DNA of 64,000 nt from Corynebacterium sp. (GCF_022712275.1 NZ_JALAGU010000026.1:114845-178844), one strand, 5' to 3'; shown: positions 34,433 through 44,048, counted from the first letter of the stretch. Numbers and translations: made by a program. The notes: a model not told the origin generated them from the sequence alone.

Positions 34433-35613
34433 GTATCCCGAACACGACACCGGGCACCGCACAGGACACAGCACAGGACACAGCACAGGACGACCTGCGC
34501 ATCGACCGCCAACGTCGGCGCGGTGTCTACCGCTACGTCTCCGGCGCCAAGGTCGCCGCCCGACCCGCGTTCCGTATCGGCCCGATCTCCACGGTGTGGC
34601 GTCCCCGCCAGTTCTTCGCCACCATCGCGATGGTCGTGGTGCTGTTCGTCCTCGCCGCCGTCTCCCTCGGTCTCGGCGACTACCCGATCAGCCCGGTGCG
34701 CGTCGCCGAGATCCTCCTGACCAACGGCGGCTCCCGCATCGAGCACCTCGTCATCTTCGACTGGCGCATGCCCAGGACGCTGACCGCCGTCCTCGTCGGC
34801 TCCGCCCTCGGCATCTCCGGTGCACTGACCCAGTCCGTGACCCGGAACCCGCTGGCCAGCCCAGACATACTGGGTATCACCACCGGCGCCTCCGCCGCGG
34901 CGGTGACCGTCATCGTCCTCGGCGGCGGCTCCACCGGCATCGTGGGGTGGCTCTCCGACGTGGGCATCCCCGTGGCGTCCCTCATCGGCGCATTCCTCAC
35001 CGGTGCCGTGATATGGGTGCTCGCCTACCGCCGTGGCGTGGACCCGTTCCGCCTGGTGCTGGCCGGTATCGTCATCTCCGCGCTGCTCTCCGCGTTCATC
35101 AACTTCCTCATGACACGGGCGAACATCGACGACGCCGCGTCCGCCCAGATGTGGCTCGCCGGCTCGCTGAACTCCGCCGACTGGTCACGCGTCCGGCCCG
35201 TGCTCGTGGTCGTCGTGCTGCTCAGCCCGCTGTTCGTCTGGATCACCTTCCAGCTGTTCGCCAACGTCCTCGGCCCCGACGTGGCCAAGGGACTCGGCCA
35301 GAACGTGACGATCGTCCAGGCACTGCTGCTGGTCCTGTCCGTCATCCTCGCCGCCATGGCCGTCGCCGCGGCCGGCCCGATCGGCTTCGTCGCCTTCGTC
35401 TCCCCGCAGGTCGCCCGGTTGATCTGCGGCCGAGACACGCCACCGATCATCGCGTCCGGCCTGTTCGGTGCCATGCTGCTGCTCGCCGCCGACATCATCA
35501 CCCAGTCCTGGCTGCCCGTCGAACTGCCCGTGGGCCTGCTCACTTCCGCCGTGGGTGGCCTGTTCCTCATCTACCTGCTCATCAAGACGAACCGGAAGAC
35601 CACGACCTCATGA
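34429..35613 (+). CDS. Iron-siderophore ABC transporter permease (FecCD family), second
   Basis: A 394-residue FecCD permease paired with the preceding one; key stretches are RMPRTLTAVLVGSALGISGAL, TRNPLASPDILGITTGASA and PIGFVAFVSPQVARLICG. The GTG at 34429 overlaps the previous stop (GTGA) and is preferred to upstream starts that lie in the other permease. A ~70-residue N-terminal extension contains three TAQD repeats encoded by a 12-bp DNA repeat and precedes the first helix. It overlaps the ATPase gene by four bases (ATGA). Confidence 0.93.
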   Translation: MSIPNTTPGTAQDTAQDTAQDDLRIDRQRRRGVYRYVSGAKVAARPAFRIGPISTVWRPRQFFATIAMVVVLFVLAAVSLGLGDYPISPVRVAEILLTNGGSRIEHLVIFDWRMPRTLTAVLVGSALGISGALTQSVTRNPLASPDILGITTGASAAAVTVIVLGGGSTGIVGWLSDVGIPVASLIGAFLTGAVIWVLAYRRGVDPFRLVLAGIVISALLSAFINFLMTRANIDDAASAQMWLAGSLNSADWSRVRPVLVVVVLLSPLFVWITFQLFANVLGPDVAKGLGQNVTIVQALLLVLSVILAAMAVAAAGPIGFVAFVSPQVARLICGRDTPPIIASGLFGAMLLLAADIITQSWLPVELPVGLLTSAVGGLFLIYLLIKTNRKTTTS

Positions 35614-36446
35614 CGAACCCCGCCTCCGCACACGACCACTCCATCTCCGCCACCAACCTGCGTGTCGGCTACACCCCGGACCGGGCCGTCATCTCCGACC
35701 TGTCGCTGAAGATCCCCGGCGGGCAGGTCACCACCATCATCGGCCCCAACGGCTGCGGCAAGTCCACCCTGCTGCGCGCCGTCGGACGCCTCATCCCCTC
35801 CCAGGGCGGCGACGTCCACCTCGGGAACACCGACATCGGAGGGATGAAGCGCAAGGACATCGCCAAAACCATCGGCGTCCTTCCGCAGTCGCCGATCGCC
35901 CCACCCGGGTTGATCGTCTCCGACCTGGTCTCACGGGGACGCCACCCCCACCAGTCGTGGATCCGTCAGTGGTCCTCCTCCGATGAGGAGGAGGTCAACG
36001 CCGCCCTGGAGATGACCGACGTCCTCGACCTGGCCGACCGCCCGGTGGACTCCCTGTCCGGTGGTCAGCGCCAGCGCGTGTGGATCTCCATGGTTCTCGC
36101 CCAGCACACCGAGGTGCTCTTCCTCGATGAGCCGACGACCTACCTCGACCTCGCGCACTCCATCGAGGTGCTCGATCTCGTCAACCGGCTGCGACGCGAC
36201 CTCGACCGCACCGTGGTCATGGTGCTCCACGACCTCAACCTGGCGATCCGCTACTCCGACAACCTCGTCGTCATGCGCGACGGCGATCTCATCGCCACCG
36301 GCACGCCCGAGGCGATCATCACCTCCGAACTGCTCAAGGATGTCTTCGAGCTGGACGCCACCGTGATCGAGGACCCGGTGGTCGGTGGTCCACTCATCGT
36401 GCCGAACGACCCCTACGACATCAAAGGCAAGAAGGTGCAGAACTAA
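35610..36446 (+). CDS. Iron-siderophore ABC transporter ATP-binding protein
   Basis: A 278-residue FepC/FhuC-type ATPase that powers the two permeases. Walker A is GPNGCGKST (near residue 43), the Q-loop is VLPQSP, the signature is SLSGGQRQR, Walker B is VLFLDEPTTYLD and the switch histidine is in VMVLHDLN. The ATG overlaps the permease stop (ATGA). No gene for a substrate-binding lipoprotein occurs in this operon, so the receptor must be encoded elsewhere. Confidence 0.95.
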   Translation: MTNPASAHDHSISATNLRVGYTPDRAVISDLSLKIPGGQVTTIIGPNGCGKSTLLRAVGRLIPSQGGDVHLGNTDIGGMKRKDIAKTIGVLPQSPIAPPGLIVSDLVSRGRHPHQSWIRQWSSSDEEEVNAALEMTDVLDLADRPVDSLSGGQRQRVWISMVLAQHTEVLFLDEPTTYLDLAHSIEVLDLVNRLRRDLDRTVVMVLHDLNLAIRYSDNLVVMRDGDLIATGTPEAIITSELLKDVFELDATVIEDPVVGGPLIVPNDPYDIKGKKVQN

Positions 36447-36449
36447 CCC

Positions 36450-37352
36450 ATGACCACGCTCCCCGCATCCGCTGTCACATCCACTGAACTGCTCACCCAC
36501 CCGAACCGGCCTGAGAGCGGGACCGGGCGCCTGGTGCGCGTCACCGTCTCGGCGGTGTCCGAGATCGCGCCGAATCTGCGGCGGCTGACGCTGCGTGGTC
36601 CCGGGCTTGCGTCGCTGGAGCTGACCGGACCGGACGAGTACTTCGGGCTGCTCATGCCGGCGCCGGGTTCGACTGTGCCGGAGCTGGAGGCGGACGGTAT
36701 GAACATCCGCGCGGCCGTCGCCGCACTGGAGGAGTCTGAGCGGCCGGAGCTGCGCTGGTACACCGTGCGGCACTTCCGGCAGGACGCCGGGGTGGACACC
36801 AGCTCCGGTGACGCCGTCGGTGAGATCGATGTCGACGTGGTGATGCATGACGACAACCCGGGCCCCGGTGCACTGTGGGTGGCTGCTGCCTCGGTCGGGG
36901 ACGAGGCGGCGATCTGGCTGTGCAACGGGATCTGGATCCGGCATGCCTCGCGTCCCCTGTTCGTGGCGGACGCCTCGGCGGTGCCCGCGCTCCGGGCCGT
37001 GTTGGAGTTCACCGAGGACCACCACCCCGATGACCTGGTAAAATACCACGTCCGGGTGATCGCCCACTCCCCCGAGGAGCTGGAACCGGGGCTGGCTGAG
37101 GAGTGGACTGAACGGGTGGGGTCGCTGTCCATCCTCTATGTCGCGCCCGGGCTTGAAGCTGAGGCGATCTGTGATGCGCTGCGTCGTGAACGCGACGCCG
37201 GGCATCCCGCCGCGTCCCCCGAGTACCTGTGGGCATCCGGCGAGGCGGGGATGACGAAGGCCGTGCGCAAGATGGCCGTCGACGAGTGGGACGTGGACCG
37301 TGACTTCGCCGACTGGGTGGCCTACTGGATCGAGGGCCGGCCGCGTCCGTAG
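36450..37352 (+). CDS. Siderophore-interacting protein (ViuB-type ferric reductase)
   Basis: A 300-residue cytoplasmic flavoprotein of the SIP family that reduces imported ferric siderophores to release iron. The order is an FAD-binding barrel (GRLVRVTVSAVSEIAPNLRRLTLRG, and RWYTVRHFR with the flavin-binding Arg) and an NAD(P)H-binding half (FVADASAVPALRAVLEF, YLWASGEAGMTKAVRKM). It starts three bases after the ATPase stop and ends the uptake operon. Confidence 0.93.
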   Translation: MTTLPASAVTSTELLTHPNRPESGTGRLVRVTVSAVSEIAPNLRRLTLRGPGLASLELTGPDEYFGLLMPAPGSTVPELEADGMNIRAAVAALEESERPELRWYTVRHFRQDAGVDTSSGDAVGEIDVDVVMHDDNPGPGALWVAAASVGDEAAIWLCNGIWIRHASRPLFVADASAVPALRAVLEFTEDHHPDDLVKYHVRVIAHSPEELEPGLAEEWTERVGSLSILYVAPGLEAEAICDALRRERDAGHPAASPEYLWASGEAGMTKAVRKMAVDEWDVDRDFADWVAYWIEGRPRP

Positions 37353-37370
37353 ATACATCATCGCGGACAC

Positions 37371-37419
37371 ACGACCCGACTGGTTGGTCTCCGGCGCTCA
37401 GAACAACCTGTCGGGTCGT
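37371..37419. terminator. Inverted repeat between convergent operons
   Basis: ACGACCCGAC (37371-37380) and GTCGGGTCGT (37410-37419) are perfect complements around a 29-base loop, between the siderophore operon and the converging MFS gene. It could terminate in either direction; T-runs are absent. Confidence 0.45.
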
Positions 37420-37528
37420 CCCTGCGTTCTTCTACGCCCTCCATACGCCAGGTCGGGCGCAGTGGGTTGATCTCGTCGTCTGATTCCACCCCTGAGAGCC
37501 CGACCCGGCGCGCCGCCCGGTGCAGAAC

Positions 37529-38773
37529 CTAGTGCCCCGCCAGCTCCCGCCAGTGTGTCGCCGTGAGCTCGTCGTCGATGACGGTCCGCTTTCCCGCCAG
37601 CACACCGAGCACACCCATGAGCGCCGCGATGAGCGCCAGGACGATGAGGATCCCGTCCCACGACCCGACCTGCTCATGGACCACACCCAGCACGAACGGC
37701 CCGAGCCCGGCGAGGAAGTACCCCAGCGGCTGGACGAAACCGGACAGTCGTGCGGTCACCAGCGGTGTCCTCGACCGGGCCGGAATCAGGGCGATGGCCG
37801 TCGGGAAGCAGCAGCCGCCGATGCCCAGCAGCACCGCCCACAGCAGCGGCACCGTCCCCGGCGCCAGCCACAGCCCCACATAACCCAGCCCTGTCAGCAC
37901 GGCGAAAACCGCCGGGACAGGACGCAGGTCCGTCACCCTCGCGATGATGCCCGGCATCAGCAGCCCACCGACGATGTTCAGCGCACCGATGACACTCAGT
38001 CCGATGGACGCGGTGGATGAGCTGACACCGTTGTCCGTGTAGATCTTCGGTAGCCAGCCCATCTGGATGTAGGCGTTCATCGCCTGCAGCCCGAAGAACA
38101 GCATGAGGAACCGCGCGGTCGGCGACCGCCAGAGGGAGGTCTCGCGCAGTCGACGGGCGGTCTCGGCATCCTCCTCTGTGGCGGAGGTCGGCCCTGCACC
38201 GGGGATGTCGAGCCCGGTCCGCGGCACCACGAACGCCCAGACCAGCACCTGCGCCACGGCGAGGATGACCCAGATGAACAGTGCCCATTTCCAGGCGTTC
38301 TCCCCGGAGAACCACATCGCCGAGAGCGGGCCGAGTGCGCCGGACGCGCCGAGCCCGGCGGAGTAGAGCGTCATGAGGACGACGGCGTGGCGTCCGCCAT
38401 GGCTCTTGATCCACGCCGGCAGCAGTACGTTGCCGAGCGCGATGCCGCCGACCACACAGGCCGTGAGCACCAGGAACACCGCGACATCACCGACCCAGGG
38501 GCGGACGGCGAGGCCGAAGAGTGTCAGCAGCATCCCGCCGAACAGGGCGCGGCTCAGGCCGACGCGCGTGGCCAGCGGGACGGCGGCCAGACCCATGATG
38601 CCGAAGAAGACGCCGGGCATCGCGGTGATCGCACCGGCGAGCGAGCCGGACGCCCCGAACGCGTCGAGCACGTCATCGAGGACCGGGCCGAGCGACGCGA
38701 TGCCGGTGCGCAGATTGAGCGCCGCGACGGTGACGGCGAGGAGGAGGAACAGCAGAGAGAGGTTCTTGCGCAC
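37529..38773 (-). CDS. CynX/NimT-family MFS transporter
   Basis: A 414-residue, twelve-helix transporter. AALNLRTGIASLGPVLDDV in the first helix, GNVLLPAWIKSHGGR and ALIPARSRTPLVTARLSGFVQPLGY match the CynX/NimT (cyanate/nitroimidazole) branch of the MFS. The substrate is not predictable. It follows the phytase-like gene after four bases on the minus strand, so they form an operon. It might export a siderophore in this setting, but nothing in the sequence shows that. Confidence 0.88.
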   Translation of the reverse strand: MRKNLSLLFLLLAVTVAALNLRTGIASLGPVLDDVLDAFGASGSLAGAITAMPGVFFGIMGLAAVPLATRVGLSRALFGGMLLTLFGLAVRPWVGDVAVFLVLTACVVGGIALGNVLLPAWIKSHGGRHAVVLMTLYSAGLGASGALGPLSAMWFSGENAWKWALFIWVILAVAQVLVWAFVVPRTGLDIPGAGPTSATEEDAETARRLRETSLWRSPTARFLMLFFGLQAMNAYIQMGWLPKIYTDNGVSSSTASIGLSVIGALNIVGGLLMPGIIARVTDLRPVPAVFAVLTGLGYVGLWLAPGTVPLLWAVLLGIGGCCFPTAIALIPARSRTPLVTARLSGFVQPLGYFLAGLGPFVLGVVHEQVGSWDGILIVLALIAALMGVLGVLAGKRTVIDDELTATHWRELAGH

Positions 38774-38777
38774 CAGC

Positions 38778-39824
38778 TCAACGTACCCGGATCCGGTGGA
38801 GGACGCCGCGCTGGTCGTCGCTGAAATTGTCGTCGGTGGCGATGAGGAGTTCGTCGGTGGTGCCGGGCCGCCGGCCCGGAGCCCACGTCATCGCCTCGGT
38901 GTTGCCCACGGTGTCGTGGCCGATCAGGGCACCGAGGTCCGCGACCAGTTCCCGCTTCAGGACGCCGGTTCCGGTGCCTCCCGGACCGGGGAGCGTGGTG
39001 CGCCAGAGCATCGAGCTATTTCCGCTGCCCCCGGTGTAGCCGCGTTCGAGGACGAGGAGGTTCCCCGGGTTGCCGGGATCGGCGTTGGTCCTGGTGTCGG
39101 CGAGGATCTCAGAGATGCCGGTACCGGGCCAGTCGTAGGAGGCCGCTTCCTGCTCCCCCTCGTAGACCGTGATGACCGGGTGGGCGCGGTTGTCCGGCGC
39201 GGACTCCGTGGCGGTGATGATCTGTTGCGGGTCGCCGGTGACGGCGAGGCCTTCGAGTCCCTGATTGCGCCGGATACCGTCCTGGACCGGAAGGGTTGTT
39301 GCCGCTCGTCCCTGCCGGTCAGTGATGGTGATCGTGGAGCTGCCTTCGGCGGTCCAGATGATGCCCGCCTCCTCGCCTGTGCCGGCGAACCGGATACTCT
39401 CCGGGTCGATGGTGCCGGGTTTGTAGGGGACGCCGCGTTCATCGGTGAGCACGATCGGCTCCCCCACCTGCCCCGTGTCCGGGTTGAAGTCGTAGGCGCG
39501 CACCGGGCCGCGCTGGCCGGGGTCGTCACTGATCGCGATGCAGCGGGTGCCACTGCCGCCGTCGGCACAGTCGATACCCGAGATCCCGCCCACCGGAACA
39601 TGTGCGAAGATGCCGCGGCGCGTGGCGTCCGACGCCGTGATGTCGACCGTCCCGATGTACTCGATCTGAGTGGTCAGGTCGGTGTACGCGTCCCGCGTGG
39701 CGTCCTGAAACGGGGTGTCACCGCGCAGTTCGACCAGCTGTGTCACGCCGCCGACCAGCGGCACCACCAGCAGGGACAGTGCGAGTCCCGCCGACATTGT
39801 GAGCGTCCACCCCGTCCGTCGCAT
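38778..39824 (-). CDS. Secreted esterase/phytase-like beta-propeller protein
   Basis: A 348-residue protein with N-terminal signal or anchor segment MRRTGWTLTMSAGLALSLLV. The rest is beta-rich, with ISGIDCADGGSGTRCIAISDD, GTIDPESIRFAG, GLEGLAVTGDPQQIITATES and TEAMTWAPGRRPGTTDELLIATDDNF, the pattern of the 'esterase-like activity of phytase' family. These are extracytoplasmic; the reaction here is uncertain. The ATG at 39824 follows GGAGGT. It is first in a two-gene operon with the MFS gene and divergent from the sulfur operon. Confidence 0.8.
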   Translation of the reverse strand: MRRTGWTLTMSAGLALSLLVVPLVGGVTQLVELRGDTPFQDATRDAYTDLTTQIEYIGTVDITASDATRRGIFAHVPVGGISGIDCADGGSGTRCIAISDDPGQRGPVRAYDFNPDTGQVGEPIVLTDERGVPYKPGTIDPESIRFAGTGEEAGIIWTAEGSSTITITDRQGRAATTLPVQDGIRRNQGLEGLAVTGDPQQIITATESAPDNRAHPVITVYEGEQEAASYDWPGTGISEILADTRTNADPGNPGNLLVLERGYTGGSGNSSMLWRTTLPGPGGTGTGVLKRELVADLGALIGHDTVGNTEAMTWAPGRRPGTTDELLIATDDNFSDDQRGVLHRIRVR

Positions 39825-39896
39825 ATTCCACCTCCACCTCGCCGACCGCACTCAGAACTCTGTCCTCGCCTGCCTCACCCGCCCCAGACTACGGCG

Positions 39897-39974
39897 GCAG
39901 CACATCTGCGTCAGGCACGAATCGCCCGATCCATGCCACAGAATGCCGGATCCGCGCCTGACGCAGATCTGAAG
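39897..39974. repeat. Dispersed ~80-bp palindromic repeat, copy P4
   Basis: Arms ATCTGCGTCAGGCACG and CGCGCCTGACGCAGAT around a loop with GCCACAGAATGCCGGATCC. It is in the opposite orientation to P1-P3. It lies in a divergent intergenic region, followed by CTTCCATTCAGG and the McbR-like box, as with P6. Confidence 0.9.
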
Positions 39975-40026
39975 CTCGGAGATCACCCCCCTTCCATTCA
40001 GGACGCGCCGATCCATGGCACCCACG

Positions 40027-40042
40027 CAGACCGAGTGGTCTA
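40027..40042 (+). promoter_or_regulatory. McbR-like operator/promoter before the first sulfur operon
   Basis: CAGACCGAGTGGTCTA fits the McbR consensus TAGAC-N6-GTCTA with one change. The sequence continues CTCGTGGCC and then ATG (40052), almost identical to the promoter at 45934. The ATG has no Shine-Dalgarno and lies about seven bases after a possible -10 (TCTACT), so leaderless start is likely. Confidence 0.65.
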
Positions 40043-40051
40043 CTCGTGGCC

Positions 40052-41431
40052 ATGAGCACACAGCACACCCCAGACAACCTGTCGGTCGAAAACGCCCAGA
40101 CCACCCCCGCCGGCGCACCGCGCAGTATCGCGGTCATCGGCGCCGGACTCGCCGGCGCAGGTGCCGCCCTCGTCCTGGCCCGCGCCGGATACCGCGTCGA
40201 CCTCTACTCCGACCGGACCCGCGAGGCCCTGCGCGACGAGGTCCCCGCCACCGGCACCGCGATCCTCTTCGGCGCGTCCCGCACCGCCGACGCGAAGATC
40301 ATCGACGACCTCTACGCCGGCAGTCCCGCAGCCCACTTCGGTGCCAGCGCCGCCGGCCTCGCCAACCCGGACAACCCGTCCGGCGTCGACAGCTTCCCCG
40401 CCCGCTACACCTACGAGGCCCAGTCGGTGGACGCCCGGCTGCGCGCCGACGACCGACTCGCCGCCTTCCTCGACCTCACCGGAGACACGGCAAGCGCCTT
40501 CCACGTCACCCGCGTCACCCCGGCCGACCTCGACCGCATCGCCGCCGAGCACGATCTCACCCTCGTCGCCACCGGCAAGGGCGGTCTGGCCGACGCCTTC
40601 ACCACCGACCACGAACGCACCCCCTATCCCGGCCCGCAGCGCCGCGTCCTCACCGTCACCGCCGCCGGCCTTTCCTCCGACCACCTCTTCAGCGGCCGCG
40701 CCGAGGTCCCCGGCGTCAACAACGCCCTGCTCTCCCTGCACGGGGAAGGCGAGGTCTTCGTCGGACCCTACCTGCACAAGGACGGCATCGACGCCTGGGT
40801 CATCCTCGCCTGGGCCAAGCCCGGCACCGCCACCGAGAAGGCCTTCGCCGAGGCTACCGACGCCGAGTCGTCACTGCGCATCCTCCAGGACCTGCACCAC
40901 CGCGTCCTACCCGATGTCGCCGACGACCTCGACCGGCTGCGTCCCATCGACGCCGACCCGCACTCCTGGCTCGCCGGCGCAGTCACCCCGCGGGTGCGGC
41001 GCCCCGTCGGGTACACCGACGGCGGGAATCTCGTCGCCGCACTCGGCGACACCGCCATAGCCGTCGACCCGATCGCCGGGCAGGGCGCACAGCTCGGCGA
41101 CTTCCAGGTCGCCGCCCTCGTCGAGGGACTGACCGCTGCCGAGGCCTCCGGACAACCGTGGGACGCCGACCTCCTCACCGACCTCTTCGAGACCCACTGG
41201 GCCGGGCACGGTGCCGCCGGCGTGGCCGTGACCTCACTGTTCCTCGGTGACCCGCTGTACGCCGAGGTCGCCGGTGCCTTCTTCGGCAACGCCGGCACCG
41301 ATCCCGCCTACGCCACCGCCCTGTTCTCCCTCTTCTCCGAACCCGCCCCCGCCCTCACGCTGCGCACCGCCGAAGATGTCGCGGCGCTGGCGGCGTCCTT
41401 CAGGAACTCCACGGCGAAGGTCACCGCATGA
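40052..41431 (+). CDS. StyA-like FAD-dependent monooxygenase
   Basis: A 459-residue flavoprotein with an N-terminal dinucleotide-binding motif IAVIGAGLAGAGAALVLARAGY and a later ALGDTAIAVDPIAGQGAQLGD that contacts FAD. The overall pattern is that of the styrene/indole monooxygenase StyA group, which uses FADH2 supplied by a separate reductase. The ATG at 40052 is chosen over the in-frame GTG at 40046, since the McbR-like box and likely -10 lie directly upstream. It overlaps the next monooxygenase gene (ATGA). In this sulfur context it might oxidise a thioether or a thiol-derived compound; substrate unknown. Confidence 0.75.
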   Translation: MSTQHTPDNLSVENAQTTPAGAPRSIAVIGAGLAGAGAALVLARAGYRVDLYSDRTREALRDEVPATGTAILFGASRTADAKIIDDLYAGSPAAHFGASAAGLANPDNPSGVDSFPARYTYEAQSVDARLRADDRLAAFLDLTGDTASAFHVTRVTPADLDRIAAEHDLTLVATGKGGLADAFTTDHERTPYPGPQRRVLTVTAAGLSSDHLFSGRAEVPGVNNALLSLHGEGEVFVGPYLHKDGIDAWVILAWAKPGTATEKAFAEATDAESSLRILQDLHHRVLPDVADDLDRLRPIDADPHSWLAGAVTPRVRRPVGYTDGGNLVAALGDTAIAVDPIAGQGAQLGDFQVAALVEGLTAAEASGQPWDADLLTDLFETHWAGHGAAGVAVTSLFLGDPLYAEVAGAFFGNAGTDPAYATALFSLFSEPAPALTLRTAEDVAALAASFRNSTAKVTA

Positions 41432-42858
41432 CCCGGATCCGATTCAACGCCTTCGACATGAACTGCGTGGTCCACCAGTCGCCCGGGTTGTGGCGGCATC
41501 CCGAGGACCACTCGCGTGAGTACACGGACCTGCGCTACTGGACCGACCTGGCGCAGCTGCTGGAGACCGGCTACTTCGACGGCCTATTCCTCGCCGATGT
41601 CCTCGGCCTCTACGACCTCTACGGTGCCTCGCCGGACGCCGCCCTGCGCGCCGCCACCCAGACCCCCGTCAATGACCCCTTGCCCCTGGTCAGCGCGATG
41701 GCCGCGGTGACCGACAACCTCGGCTTCGGGCTGACCACCGGCACCGCCTTCGAGCATCCCTTCCCCTTCGCGCGCCGGATCAGCACCCTCGACCACCTCA
41801 CCGACGGACGCCTCGGTTGGAACGTCGTCACCGGCTACCTGCCCTCGGCGGCGGAGAACACGCAGTCCCGCGGGCAGCTCGACACCTTCGAGCACGACGC
41901 CCGCTACGACCATGCCGACGAGTACCTCGAAGTGCTCTACAAGCTGTGGGAGGGGTCCTGGGAGGACGACGCCGTCCTCGCCGACCCGGTCTCCGGCGTC
42001 TACACGGACCCGACGAAGGTCCGTCCGGTCAACCACACGGGGACGCACTACACGGTCCCCGGCATCCACGTCTCCGAACCGTCGCCGCAGCGTACCCCGG
42101 TGATCTTCCAGGCCGGGGCGTCCTCCCGCGGCAGCACCTTCGCCGCCACCCACGCCGAGGCGGTGTTCGTCGCCGCACCGACGCAGGAGGCGCTGGCGTC
42201 CACCGTCCGTACGCTCACCGACAAGCTGGCGGACGCCGGGCGGTCGCGCGAGGACGTCGTCATCTACGCCCTGCTCACCGTCATCACCGACGCCACCGAG
42301 GACGCCGCCCGCGCCAAGGCCGCGGAGTACCGCAGCTACATCGACCACGAGGGCGCGCTGGCGCTGATGTCCGGGTGGATGGGCGTCGACTTCTCCACCT
42401 TCGACCTCGACGACCCGGTGGCCGGTATCGAGTCCAATGCGATCCAGTCCGCCGTCGCTGCCTTCCAACGCTCCGCCGGCGAGGAGGGACGCGAGTGGAC
42501 CGTGCGCGAACTCGCCGAATTCGGCGGCATCGGCGGGCTGGGCCCGGTCGTCGTCGGCTCCGGCGAATCCGTCGCCGACCAACTGGAGGAGTGGGTGGAG
42601 GCCACCGGCATCGACGGCTTCAACCTCGCCTACGCCGTGACACCCGGTACGTTCCGTGACGTCATCGACCATGTCGTTCCGGTGCTCCAGGCCCGCGGCG
42701 AGTACCCGACGGCCTACGCCCCCGGCACGCTGCGCGAGAAGCTCTTCGCCGACCGCACCGGCGCCGGACCACATGTCCCCCACAACCATTCCGCCGCCCG
42801 CTACCGCCCCGCGCTCACCGCATCCCCGACATCCGTCCCGACAGGAGCCCACCCATGA
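41428..42858 (+). CDS. FMNH2-dependent monooxygenase, NtaA/SnaA/DszA family
   Basis: A 476-residue luciferase-like (TIM-barrel) monooxygenase. MTRIRFNAFDMNCVVHQSPGLW, DHLTDGRLGWNVVTGYL and RTPVIFQAGASSRGSTFAATHAEAVF are typical of the nitrilotriacetate/dibenzothiophene-sulfone monooxygenase group. Such enzymes cleave C-N or C-S bonds with O2 and FMNH2. Gene overlaps on both sides (ATGA) show tight co-translation with the StyA-like and acyl-CoA-dehydrogenase-like genes. The McbR-like promoter points to sulfur scavenging. Confidence 0.87.
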   Translation: MTRIRFNAFDMNCVVHQSPGLWRHPEDHSREYTDLRYWTDLAQLLETGYFDGLFLADVLGLYDLYGASPDAALRAATQTPVNDPLPLVSAMAAVTDNLGFGLTTGTAFEHPFPFARRISTLDHLTDGRLGWNVVTGYLPSAAENTQSRGQLDTFEHDARYDHADEYLEVLYKLWEGSWEDDAVLADPVSGVYTDPTKVRPVNHTGTHYTVPGIHVSEPSPQRTPVIFQAGASSRGSTFAATHAEAVFVAAPTQEALASTVRTLTDKLADAGRSREDVVIYALLTVITDATEDAARAKAAEYRSYIDHEGALALMSGWMGVDFSTFDLDDPVAGIESNAIQSAVAAFQRSAGEEGREWTVRELAEFGGIGGLGPVVVGSGESVADQLEEWVEATGIDGFNLAYAVTPGTFRDVIDHVVPVLQARGEYPTAYAPGTLREKLFADRTGAGPHVPHNHSAARYRPALTASPTSVPTGAHP

Positions 42859-44048
42859 CCACCGTCTCCCCCACTCCGACCGATGCCGAACTCACTGCCC
42901 GGTTCCGCCCCGTCCTCGACAGCATCGCCCTGGGCGCCGCCGACCGTGACCGCAACCGAGAACTGCCCCATGAGCAGGTCCGGCTGCTGCGGGACGCCGG
43001 CTTCACCGCCCTGCGCGTCCCCGTCGAATACGGCGGTCTCGGTGCCACCGTCCGACAGACCTTCGCCCAGCTCACCGACCTCGCGGCCGCAGACTCGAAC
43101 CTCACCCAGGCGCTGCGCGTCCACTTCTTCACGGTCGAGGGGTTCCTCGCCACCGGGGACGCAGAGGGGCTCCGCCGTGCCGGGGAGGGGATCATCTACG
43201 GCAACGCGATCTCGGAGAAGGGCGTCGGCGCCGTCGACCGCTACCAGACCCGACTGACGCCCGCCGATGACGGGAACTACCAGCTCAACGGCACGAAGTA
43301 CTATTCCACGGGGACGCTCTACGCCGATGTCATCAGTGTCGCCGCGGATCTCGACGGCCGTCGGGTGACGGTCCTGGTGGATGCTGACGCGCCCGGCGTC
43401 CACCAGTTCGACGACTGGGACGGCTTCGGCCAGCGACTCACCGGCTCCGGGACGACCGTGTTCACCGGGGTGGCGGTGGACGCCGCGGCCGTGACCGAGG
43501 GTGGATACGGGGACGAGGGCCATGTCATCGACACCGCCTACCTGCAGTTGTTCCACCTTTCCGCCCTGGCCGGTATCGCCCGGCGAGCCGCCGATGACGC
43601 CCGCGACCGGGTGGAGACCCGGGACCGCACGTTCAGCCACGCGCCCGCGGACCTGCCCCGGGAGGATCCGTTGGTGCAGGCGGTGCTCGGGCGGGTGTAC
43701 TCGGCGGCGTCGGTCGCCCGGGCGTCTGTCCTGGCGGTGGCGGACGCGGTGGCGGCGTCCTTCGACTCCCCCGGGGACATCGCACTGATCGACGCCGCGG
43801 AGTTGGCGTCGTCCGAGGCGCAGGTCGTGCTGGCGCCGCTGGTGTTGGACGCCGTGTCCGAGGCCTTCGAGACCGGTGGGGCGTCCGTGGCGTCCGAGAA
43901 GCTGGATCTTGACCGGCACTGGCGCAATGCGCGGACGCTGGCGGTGCACAACCCGCTGGTCTACAAGCAGCAGGCGGTGGGGCGCTACCACCTGACCGGC
44001 GACGGGCTCGCCTTCGCCTGGTCCGCCGGTGTGCGTACGGCTGACTGA
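42855..44048 (+). CDS. Acyl-CoA dehydrogenase-fold monooxygenase (SfnB/DszC-like)
   Basis: A 397-residue protein with the acyl-CoA dehydrogenase fold: LPHEQVRLLRDAGFTALRVPVEYGG, GIIYGNAISEKGVG, LTGSGTTVFTGVAVDA and EKLDLDRHWRNARTLAVHNP. The last stretch, with RHWR-x-ART, is typical of the DszC/SfnB group of flavin-dependent sulfur monooxygenases rather than true dehydrogenases. It ends the first McbR-box operon. Together with the DszA-like neighbour the pair resembles a desulfurisation couple. The flavin reductase is probably the one encoded at 45959. Confidence 0.85.
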   Translation: MTTVSPTPTDAELTARFRPVLDSIALGAADRDRNRELPHEQVRLLRDAGFTALRVPVEYGGLGATVRQTFAQLTDLAAADSNLTQALRVHFFTVEGFLATGDAEGLRRAGEGIIYGNAISEKGVGAVDRYQTRLTPADDGNYQLNGTKYYSTGTLYADVISVAADLDGRRVTVLVDADAPGVHQFDDWDGFGQRLTGSGTTVFTGVAVDAAAVTEGGYGDEGHVIDTAYLQLFHLSALAGIARRAADDARDRVETRDRTFSHAPADLPREDPLVQAVLGRVYSAASVARASVLAVADAVAASFDSPGDIALIDAAELASSEAQVVLAPLVLDAVSEAFETGGASVASEKLDLDRHWRNARTLAVHNPLVYKQQAVGRYHLTGDGLAFAWSAGVRTAD

